From JBCBKZ01 sp039026975 (GTDB taxonomy: Bacteria; Bacteroidota; Bacteroidia; J057): a DNA stretch of 37,499 nt. The DNA lies in assembly GCA_039026975.1 (NCBI GenBank), contig JBCCLI010000009.1, forward strand, positions 1 through 37,499, in the 5' to 3' direction. Of this stretch, positions 8,925-15,843 are shown piece after piece (position 1 is the stretch's first letter; each line of letters opens with the position of its first letter). The notes below the pieces were generated by a model that did no database searches, was not told the DNA's origin, and saw nothing but the letters and a program-made list of their open reading frames with translations. Position numbers and translations under genes: made by a program.

Positions 8925-9572
8925 TTATAATTCTTTTATAACCTTGCAGGGATTCCCTCCTGCAATCACATTAGGGGGAATATCCTTCACCACCACGCTA
9001 TTAGGCGTTATAATGCTATTTTCCCCTATTCTGACCCCTTTCAGTACGATGGCATTTAGTCCTAACCATACATTATCTTCTATGTAAATAGGCTTGGACT
9101 TAGAGCCATTTTCATCTCTCCGCTTAGGATCTACATAATGCCAGTCAAAATCAGTAATGGTGGAATTAGCCCCACACTTTACGTTCTTTCCAATGATGAT
9201 TTTTTCTGCAGCAGCTATAACTGTTCCACTAAAACCAGATTTTTCTCCAATGTGAACAATAGCTTCGGGTCTGTGGGTATCTATGATACAAGCCCGATTA
9301 ATCCCTATCAGATTCGAAATTTTATCAGACCTGAATGTGCAGCCTGTTCCTATTTTAATTTCTGATAAGGGTGATCTTCTCAGGTATGGCATACCAAAAA
9401 ATCTCACCCCTTTCCCAAGTTCTATTCCCTTGAGTTTAGCTAAGACATACACTCGGTTAGTAGCTACCCCTGAGATGAGCTTCAACCTGTACTTCCTGAT
9501 TTTAGCAAACAGCATTCCAGGAAAGTCTTTTTTTAGCTTCTGAACGCCACTCAGTTTTGCTGCTGTATCCAT
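8925..9572 (-). CDS. Hexapeptide-repeat acyltransferase (WbbJ/Maa-type)
   Basis: This 215-residue protein has a left-handed beta-helix acyltransferase domain from about residue 65 to the end, with imperfect hexapeptide turns such as VHIGEKSGFSGTVI, IIIGKNVKCGANSTI and VRIGENSIITPNSVV. H145 in TDFDWH sits where the catalytic histidine of the WbbJ/maltose O-acetyltransferase family lies. The end, IPPNVIAGGNPCKVIKEL, is the family's typical C-terminus. The enzyme most likely moves an acetyl group from acetyl-CoA to a sugar hydroxyl of the EPS repeat unit or of a sugar precursor. The first 45 residues are basic and not part of the helix. It lies 1 bp from one GT gene and 12 bp from the next, so it is co-transcribed with them. 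Confidence 0.9.
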   Translation of the reverse strand: MDTAAKLSGVQKLKKDFPGMLFAKIRKYRLKLISGVATNRVYVLAKLKGIELGKGVRFFGMPYLRRSPLSEIKIGTGCTFRSDKISNLIGINRACIIDTHRPEAIVHIGEKSGFSGTVIAAAEKIIIGKNVKCGANSTITDFDWHYVDPKRRDENGSKSKPIYIEDNVWLGLNAIVLKGVRIGENSIITPNSVVVKDIPPNVIAGGNPCKVIKEL

Positions 9573-9573
9573 A

Positions 9574-10857
9574 TTAAGCTTGCTGAAATGTAATTCCTTT
9601 TTCCTGTCTTAATACTTCTTCATATATCTCAAATAGCCTAGCTATAATAGCCTGAGAATCATTTCTCTCTAAGCCAAGCTTACGTGCATTTTCACTAAAG
9701 AAACGCGCGAGTTCAGGAGAATTCCATACCTCCATAATGGCACCTGTCATGGCATGGCTATCTCCATCTTGTACAAGTAGGCCTTCCTTCCCGTCTTGCA
9801 GTAGACTGGGGATCCCCCCTGCATAGGTAGATACTATCGGTACGCCCATGAGCATGGCTTCACAAACGCTATTAGGACTATTATCTATGTGAGAAGGGTG
9901 AACAAACACATTAGTCTCACATAGCTCTTTAACCAAGCGATTAGCATCTACCTTCCCCAATAATTCTAAGCCTATTTCCTTAGCCGTCTTTTTATATTTC
10001 CTGACCATAAGTTGAGCTAACTCATCCTGCTCACTTATCCCGGCTAGCTTCCATGAAATGCTGCCCTTACCTATCCTGGTTAGGTGCATAGAGGTTTCCC
10101 AAATATTTTCCAGCCCTTTATAGATATTAGATCTTATGGTGGTGAATAGTTTTAAGTGGTTTTCACTGGCAGGATTATCCCACTGCCTTTCATAAAAGGC
10201 TTCCCTCATAAGCTCCTCACAGTGGAAATAAGTGGAACCTGGCGAGAGCACACTAGCGAGCCGCTTATCCCACTGGGTGCGACCGGTAAAGTACTTACAG
10301 CCAGCAAAAATTTCCTGCTCCCTTTTAGCGGCCTTCACTGTCCTGACATACTGATGATTCCAGCTCATTCCATTCAGAAAGGTTTTGAGCTTAGTGTACT
10401 TGTTAATTTCTCCTCTAGTAATCCCACTATACCATTTGGCAGCATAGACTGTCAGGTTTCCTTGTATCCAGATGAGGGTAGGAACCTTAATCTTGGGGAT
10501 GACCAGCCCATAGGAGCGTTCCGAGCCAAAAATATGAATGACATCTGGCTTAAACTTCTCTACTATCTCCAGGTAATATTGTACCTCATCTCCTGGTTCT
10601 ATGGTATTAGTAACCCTACTTTTCAATTTACTCCATTTTCCCTGTGGCCAGGACGGAAATTTGAAGTAACTGTTACCGTCTAAGTCTAAGGATTCTACTT
10701 CTTGTGTGGCCCATGGGAAGGCTACAGCAAGCTCTACATCAGGTAACTCCCGGACTTTTCTTTCCATGGATTCCATCCATCCCCCACCTACAACGAAAGA
10801 TCCGGTAAGCTTTTCCGTGGCAAGAGAAGGGGTATTTGTAAACCAGAGTATCCTCAT
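9574..10857 (-). CDS. GT4-type glycosyltransferase with D-x7-E donor motif
   Basis: This 427-residue family-1 glycosyltransferase is the longest GT in the locus. The N-terminal MRILWFTNTPSLATEKLTG and GGGWMESM form the GT-B acceptor-side glycine loop. FKPDVIHIFGSE (about 102-113) is a typical acceptor-domain strand. In the donor domain LLGKVDANRLVKEL precedes HIDNSPNSVCEAMLMG, where the usual EX7E is D325-x7-E333, a conservative Glu-to-Asp change. IVSTYAGGIPSLLQDGKEG is the standard downstream loop. It starts at ATG 10855-10857, 20 bp after the sulfotransferase stop. It probably adds one sugar during repeat-unit assembly, and the substrate is unknown. Confidence 0.9.
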   Translation of the reverse strand: MRILWFTNTPSLATEKLTGSFVVGGGWMESMERKVRELPDVELAVAFPWATQEVESLDLDGNSYFKFPSWPQGKWSKLKSRVTNTIEPGDEVQYYLEIVEKFKPDVIHIFGSERSYGLVIPKIKVPTLIWIQGNLTVYAAKWYSGITRGEINKYTKLKTFLNGMSWNHQYVRTVKAAKREQEIFAGCKYFTGRTQWDKRLASVLSPGSTYFHCEELMREAFYERQWDNPASENHLKLFTTIRSNIYKGLENIWETSMHLTRIGKGSISWKLAGISEQDELAQLMVRKYKKTAKEIGLELLGKVDANRLVKELCETNVFVHPSHIDNSPNSVCEAMLMGVPIVSTYAGGIPSLLQDGKEGLLVQDGDSHAMTGAIMEVWNSPELARFFSENARKLGLERNDSQAIIARLFEIYEEVLRQEKGITFQQA

Positions 10858-10877
10858 AATGATTGTGTTTAGGGCAA

Positions 10878-11843
10878 TTATGAAACGGTTTGAGGTATTC
10901 TTTGAAAAACTGGATCTACCTGAGAAGCTACTTTATCTAGCATACTGATCTCTTCTTCATTTAGCTGGCGCTGCCACTTACTATCATACTTTATGGTTAC
11001 CTCTCCGCGGTAGCGCATTTTATTACCTGCAACCAGGTGGTATCCTTGCTGAGGATTAATTACGGGCATAGGACCGGCTTCTATACCTATGAACTCACTA
11101 ATCTGCTCACGGACTTTTGCAGGATTCTGGGCTATCTCTTCATACCTTACTAGCATGTAGGAAGAAGGGTCTAGTCTATCTAAAACAGGCTTAATCTTAT
11201 TATTATAGTGGTTTAGCCACTTGTAAGCATTCTCTTCCAAATCCTCTCCTCTGTTCTTAGCAGAGTTAGCTACTCCATGTACATCTCTTATTAGTATGAG
11301 CACTTTCATTCTCTCAGGATGTTTCTGGTAAAGGTAGTGTAGTCTTAATGGATCTTTAGAGGAGTCTACTATGTACTTATGCCCGAACAGCTCCCCAAAT
11401 ACATCTGCTAATAACCAAGTGTTATCTACAGCCTTTTTATGAGCCCCTGGTAAAGTTTCTGTAAGTAGATTCCAAGTAGAACTATCTTCTAAATGCTGCG
11501 TCTTTATCTTTCTCCAAGCTTTTCTCCATAAGGGCATTTTCCCATAAATAGGATCCTTCACTATGGCTACCCTAAACTTCATAGGATCAGCAAATATGTC
11601 ATAGGGTACCTCCTCATTTAACCTTTCCAGTACTTTTCCCCACACTTCACACTCCTTGAGGGGCTTTAAACAGGTACAAATATCTTCTTTTGTAGGGCAT
11701 GTCTTGCCATCTCTCCAAACTTGCCAAGGCATAAAGACTAGCTCCCCTGTAGAGAATACACCGGGAATAGACCCTGACAGAATATCTAGTAGGGTGGAGC
11801 CTGAGTGTCCGCTGGAGACTACATATAGAATATTTGTATTCAT
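10878..11843 (-). CDS. PAPS-dependent sulfotransferase
   Basis: This 321-residue protein has a sulfotransferase fold. The 5'-phosphosulfate-binding loop is VVSSGHSGSTLLDILSG at about residues 8-24. The 3'-phosphate-binding segment is LILIRDVHGVANSAKNRG at about 178-196, with the expected Arg and Ser. SSKDPLRL lies shortly before it. It should move sulfate from PAPS to a hydroxyl of the polysaccharide or its lipid-linked precursor. I chose ATG 11841-11843, which begins 5 bp after the flippase stop; an upstream TTG at 11861 would overlap the flippase gene. Its position between the flippase and GT genes ties it to EPS synthesis and suggests a sulfated polymer, as is common in marine bacteria. 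No PAPS-making genes are in the window. Confidence 0.88.
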   Translation of the reverse strand: MNTNILYVVSSGHSGSTLLDILSGSIPGVFSTGELVFMPWQVWRDGKTCPTKEDICTCLKPLKECEVWGKVLERLNEEVPYDIFADPMKFRVAIVKDPIYGKMPLWRKAWRKIKTQHLEDSSTWNLLTETLPGAHKKAVDNTWLLADVFGELFGHKYIVDSSKDPLRLHYLYQKHPERMKVLILIRDVHGVANSAKNRGEDLEENAYKWLNHYNNKIKPVLDRLDPSSYMLVRYEEIAQNPAKVREQISEFIGIEAGPMPVINPQQGYHLVAGNKMRYRGEVTIKYDSKWQRQLNEEEISMLDKVASQVDPVFQRIPQTVS

Positions 11844-11848
11844 ATTAT

Positions 11849-13219
11849 TTACTTGTTCCAAATTCCTTTAGCCGTTTTGGAAATAATCTTTTTGTACTGA
11901 ACAGGTGCTAATAGCGGGCCATACAACAAACAAATGATACTTGCCATAATCACGCCAGCAGATCCCAGATCCAGGTTTCTGGCAAAAAAAATTGACAGCG
12001 GAATATTTATCACCGCCCCTATAATTGAAGTGAGCATCTGTAGGCGAACCTTTCCTACCCCATTAATAAAAATGACAAATATTCTCCCCCATGCCAGTAT
12101 ATTAACATAGAAAAACATACATAATGACAAGAGAAACGGAACCTGTATCTGTGGTACCCAGAATTGATATACAAAGGGAGAAATGGACAACAAAATTATA
12201 CTCAGCACCACCAGCAGCTTCCAAATACCCCTTAGTTTCTGATTCGTTCTTCTGATCCAGTCAAAATCGTTTTTATTGTAGGCTTCCGTATAGGCAGACC
12301 AGAAAGGCACTATGATAATGGTGAATATCTTAGTCACCATCCCAAAGTATTTATGTGCAACTGAATAGGAGGGAACTTCCTCTGGCCCAAAGAGCTGGGT
12401 AATAATCATTTTATCTGTTGAGAAAATGATAATGGAGATGATCTGAATGATGAAAAACTGATATCCTAAAGAAGCCAGGTCTCCAAAGTATTCTTTCTTG
12501 ACGTATTTAAGGCTTGGGCTATATTCTTTATATTCTCCTCTGAATGAAATTACAGAAAGTACCGCCAGGACTAATACAGGTACACCAGCCAGGGTGGCAC
12601 CTAAGTATAGGAGGGAAGGTTGGGTGAAGTTAATGAGCAGGAGGGTAATGAGAAGGATGAGAATATTATTAACCAGGCTAATCAGATCAGAAAAGGCAGG
12701 CCGCTGATCAGCTTTATAAATGGTAGTTATAATTTTCAGTACAAAGTTCATACTGAAAAAACTGAAGACCGCCAGCATGACGCTACTCATCTCTATAGCT
12801 GTCTCCGGGGCTACATTAAAAATGGTAGCCCAGTTTAAGAATGGCTGTATGAGAAAGAAGAGAATGAGTACCAGGACTGAAATAACCGCTAAAATGGCAT
12901 AGGTAGTACTCACGTAGGAACGAGCTACCTCTTTTTGCCCTTTTGCAAGTGCCTGAGCAAACCGATTCCGCAGGCCTTTATCTAACCCTACATCAAAGAA
13001 AGTAAACCACGTAAGGATGCTGGCAATTACATCCCACATCCCATACTTTTCTACTCCTAAATACTCTACATATAGGCGCACTAATACGAAACCGATCAGT
13101 ATGCTGCCGCCTTTAATAAGGAATGAAGCGAGAATATTCTTCTTTGCTTTGACACTGCGCTTTTGCCCCTTATTTATGTACTCTAATGCTTTCTTAGAGA
13201 TCTGAGCTATAACATTCAT
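11849..13219 (-). CDS. Wzx-type polysaccharide flippase (MOP superfamily)
   Basis: This 456-residue protein has about 12 hydrophobic segments, beginning with the stretch around FLIKGGSILIGFVLVRLYVE. YLGVEKYGMWDVIAS and FFDVGLDKGLRNRFAQALA are the N-terminal family signatures of Wzx/RfbX oligosaccharide flippases. It would move the undecaprenyl-diphosphate-linked repeat unit to the periplasmic face. The start is ATG 13217-13219; a second ATG two codons upstream or downstream would change little. Upstream lies a 368-bp gap with a possible promoter, and downstream the sulfotransferase begins within 5 bp. It pairs with the Wzy-like gene on the other side of the gap. Its length is normal for the family. 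Confidence 0.92.
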   Translation of the reverse strand: MNVIAQISKKALEYINKGQKRSVKAKKNILASFLIKGGSILIGFVLVRLYVEYLGVEKYGMWDVIASILTWFTFFDVGLDKGLRNRFAQALAKGQKEVARSYVSTTYAILAVISVLVLILFFLIQPFLNWATIFNVAPETAIEMSSVMLAVFSFFSMNFVLKIITTIYKADQRPAFSDLISLVNNILILLITLLLINFTQPSLLYLGATLAGVPVLVLAVLSVISFRGEYKEYSPSLKYVKKEYFGDLASLGYQFFIIQIISIIIFSTDKMIITQLFGPEEVPSYSVAHKYFGMVTKIFTIIIVPFWSAYTEAYNKNDFDWIRRTNQKLRGIWKLLVVLSIILLSISPFVYQFWVPQIQVPFLLSLCMFFYVNILAWGRIFVIFINGVGKVRLQMLTSIIGAVINIPLSIFFARNLDLGSAGVIMASIICLLYGPLLAPVQYKKIISKTAKGIWNK

Positions 13220-13587
13220 AAAAATTTCAGATATACCTCTTTCAAAGATGTTATCAATAGGGAAAATGAATTAAAGCAGGGGAATACAGTAGGTGAAAGC
13301 AAAGAGAGCCAGTTATTTAATGTCCTAAAACTATTTCTTTTTTCGGCTTAATTTTTTTTCGATAGATCGAATGGATAATTTTTTCGGCTAAGTGGTCATA
13401 CCCTCTGTAAAATGGACAAGAGGAAATATTTCCACGCTCTTTCACCTATGCAAATGTTGTGAAAGATGATAGACATACCTACACACTTTTTGTATGAATC
13501 TTATTCCCTTTCTCTCTGCTTATGAAAGATTATTCTCAAAACGTAAGGTGCTGCTTATCAGGAAAGCTACTATAAAGTGGTAAGAGA
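13220..13587. promoter_or_regulatory. Non-coding gap inside EPS locus with symmetric repeat element
   Basis: This is the only gap over 300 bp within the EPS gene run. It contains a perfect inverted repeat TTCGAT-AG-ATCGAA at 13358-13371. The repeat is flanked by two direct copies of TTTTTTCGGCT at 13338-13348 and 13379-13389, set 9 and 7 bp from it. On the minus strand, 24 bp before the flippase start, CATCTTTG (plus strand 13243-13250) differs by one base from the Bacteroidota -7 element TAnnTTTG, but I see no matching -33 box. The gap could hold a second promoter and operator for the flippase-to-GT half of the locus. No ORF in it looks real. Confidence 0.4.
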
Positions 13588-14859
13588 TCAATAAGTAGGA
13601 ACTAATTCAGGAGGAGCCTCTTCTTCCTCTTCCTGTTCAAGCGCTATTTTATTCTCTATAGAAGTCCGTTCAAAAAACTTGTGTACCGTCAACGCTAATA
13701 GAAGTCCGTGCTCATTAAGGTCCAGGTTTACGAGTGTTATATTAGCTACAATGAATCCCACAAAGGCAAAATAAGTCCCCCAATAGGTGGTCTTCAGGGC
13801 AACTCTGCGGAGCCGCTTCATAAGCTCATAGAGGAAGACTATGTAGATAGCTCCTCCAACCACACCGTAATAATATAATAGGGATAAAAAGCCTACGTGA
13901 ATCTGTGAACTTCTACCTGCAATCTCTTTAACCAAGTCAACAGTCTTGATCCCTCCTGTTCCAAAAATGGGCTGCTTAGGAAATTGGTTAGCAAACAGTT
14001 CAAAGGCAAGTAGTCGTGTTAGTGCACTCTTGTTTAGAATCCGCTCCTCTATGATTTTATCTATATCTATTCCAATAGAAGGGAGAATAAAGTACCCTAT
14101 GGTAAGGAGAATGATAATAGAAAAGGAATATTTAGCTATGCTGATAAGCACTTTTCTGTCTATAAGCACTTTCTGGAAAGAGATAATCAGGAAGTTTAGC
14201 ATGATCCATCTTGCCTGTACCAGAAAACTTACTAAGCCCACTCCTCCTATGGCTAATCTACTATCTCGTTTGAATAACAAATTAATCCCAAAGTACACAC
14301 TGAACATACTGAGAAAGCTAAATCCTACTGAATTTAGATTCACCCATGTATAGATAGAAAATAATCTACCCTCATAGTAAGTATTCATCAGCAATACGAT
14401 CTCTTTGCTTTTATACACAAAGAAGTATGGATCGAATACCTGACAGATAGTCACAAAACTGGCCGATAACAGCACCAAGGCTATAATCTTTAAAAGACGC
14501 CTTATATAGGTAATATCAAAGGTCAAGTTTTCAACTATGATAAGGAACATCAAGGCTATCACATGTTTATGCCTGCTCAGAAAGGTGATGATATCTGTAT
14601 CATCGTATTCCAGCTTCTCCCCCACAAAAATCTCAACTGCCACTACATACATAGTAAAGATGGCGTACCATAGTACGTATCTAGGCATTCTTATGGAAGA
14701 ACCCCCCGCATACTTCTGTGCCAATAACATCCCTATCCAAATAAAGGACATAGCTCCCACTATGAAACTGAAGTTCATGTCCAGTATAGTCCGGAACAGG
14801 AACCCCCAGAATGGGATGACTGGCAAAGTATACAGGAAAATTTGCTCACGTAGTTTCAT
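13588..14859 (-). CDS. Wzy-like polysaccharide polymerase / O-antigen ligase family membrane protein
   Basis: This 423-residue integral membrane protein has about 10-11 hydrophobic segments. The segment SALTRLLAFELFANQFPKQP, then IFGTGGIKTV and IHVGFLSLLYYYGVVGG, follows the Wzy/WaaL family pattern: a periplasmic loop with Arg residues, the PIFGxG motif, and a conserved His before a membrane helix. It would join flipped repeat units into long chains in the periplasm. The last 20 residues are strongly acidic (EQEEEEEAPPE) and probably cytoplasmic. It begins 3 bp after the epimerase stop, so expression is coupled to that gene. A WaaL-type ligase cannot be excluded from sequence alone, but Wzx, Wzc and Wza alongside favour polymerase. 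Confidence 0.8.
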   Translation of the reverse strand: MKLREQIFLYTLPVIPFWGFLFRTILDMNFSFIVGAMSFIWIGMLLAQKYAGGSSIRMPRYVLWYAIFTMYVVAVEIFVGEKLEYDDTDIITFLSRHKHVIALMFLIIVENLTFDITYIRRLLKIIALVLLSASFVTICQVFDPYFFVYKSKEIVLLMNTYYEGRLFSIYTWVNLNSVGFSFLSMFSVYFGINLLFKRDSRLAIGGVGLVSFLVQARWIMLNFLIISFQKVLIDRKVLISIAKYSFSIIILLTIGYFILPSIGIDIDKIIEERILNKSALTRLLAFELFANQFPKQPIFGTGGIKTVDLVKEIAGRSSQIHVGFLSLLYYYGVVGGAIYIVFLYELMKRLRRVALKTTYWGTYFAFVGFIVANITLVNLDLNEHGLLLALTVHKFFERTSIENKIALEQEEEEEAPPELVPTY

Positions 14860-14862
14860 CTA

Positions 14863-15834
14863 CTAGCTTTTGACGCTTTCGAATGATTCTATCCATGCTT
14901 TAAAATGGATAAGTCCCTCCTTAAAACCTGTGGTGGGTTTATATCCTAATAGTTTGTTGGCCTTACTTACATCTGCAAAAGTCTGTGGGACATCTCCCGG
15001 CTGCATAGGCAAGCGGTTTATCTTGGCTTTTACCCCAAAGACTTCTTCAATCCCACTGATCATTTCCGATAGACTTACCGTCTGGCTGTTACCTAGGTTG
15101 ATGATTTCATAGGAAGAATCAGCATAGGCTATGGCCCCCATAATTCCTTGGACAATATCTCCTACATAGGTGTAATCTCTGCGGGAAGTACCATCCCCAA
15201 ATACAGGAATTTCTTCTCCAGCCAGGATTTTCTTCGCAAACTTATGTATGGCTAAATCAGGGCGCTGACGCGGTCCAAATACCGTGAAGAACCTCAAAGC
15301 AATAAACCTGATATCAAATAGGTGGCTATACACATGTCCCATTAGCTCATTGGATACTTTAGTACCTGCATAGGGGCTGATGGGAAGTAACACTGAATCA
15401 GCTTCACGCCAGGGAACATTAGGATTTACCCCATAGACACTACTAGAGGAGGCATGCACAAACTGCTTAATGCCCATCTCTCTGGCTAGTTCTAGCAGAA
15501 CCTGGGTCCCTTTCACATTTACCTCTTCATATGAGACCGGATTCTCTAATGAGGGTCTCACGCCTGCCTTGGCAGCTAAATGGACAATAACGTCATACTG
15601 ATCTGCCAGCTCATCCTCAAAACTACTTTTCTCTCTGATGTCAGCATGAATGAAAGTAAGATTAGGATGATCAATAAACCCTGATATATTTTGCCTTTTT
15701 ATTGTCTGATCATAAAAAGGGTCAAAATTATCTATGACAGTTACCTTCCATCCCAGGTTAAGCAAATTTTCTACAAGGTGGCTACCAATAAAGCCTGCAC
15801 CGCCTGTGACCAACGCGTATTTCCCTGAAACCAT
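14863..15834 (-). CDS. NAD-dependent epimerase, probable UDP-glucuronate 4-epimerase
   Basis: This 323-residue extended SDR enzyme has the NAD-binding motif TGGAGFIG at residues 10-17. The catalytic residues are Ser in ASSSSVYG (about 129-135) and Y155-x3-K159 in SPYAGTK. AAKAGVRPSLENPVSYEEVN closely follows the AGVRxSxENPxxYxxxN signature of UDP-glucuronate 4-epimerases, and FTVFGPRQRPD is the substrate-side loop. The predicted reaction interconverts UDP-glucuronate and UDP-galacturonate. It is the only nucleotide-sugar enzyme in the locus, so other precursors must come from elsewhere. It lies 9 bp after the Wzc stop and 3 bp before the Wzy-like gene. A UDP-glucose 4-epimerase-like role is the main alternative. 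Confidence 0.85.
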   Translation of the reverse strand: MVSGKYALVTGGAGFIGSHLVENLLNLGWKVTVIDNFDPFYDQTIKRQNISGFIDHPNLTFIHADIREKSSFEDELADQYDVIVHLAAKAGVRPSLENPVSYEEVNVKGTQVLLELAREMGIKQFVHASSSSVYGVNPNVPWREADSVLLPISPYAGTKVSNELMGHVYSHLFDIRFIALRFFTVFGPRQRPDLAIHKFAKKILAGEEIPVFGDGTSRRDYTYVGDIVQGIMGAIAYADSSYEIINLGNSQTVSLSEMISGIEEVFGVKAKINRLPMQPGDVPQTFADVSKANKLLGYKPTTGFKEGLIHFKAWIESFESVKS

Positions 15835-15843
15835 TGATTCTTT

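Noticed and set aside
11841..11861. Upstream TTG start for the sulfotransferase
   Set aside because: It would overlap the flippase gene by 13 bases, while the ATG at 11843 starts cleanly 5 bp after the flippase stop.
13338..13389. Insertion sequence or MITE remnant in the mid-operon gap
   Set aside because: The direct copies enclose only about 30 bp and there are no terminal inverted repeats or transposase traces; an operator-like element fits better.
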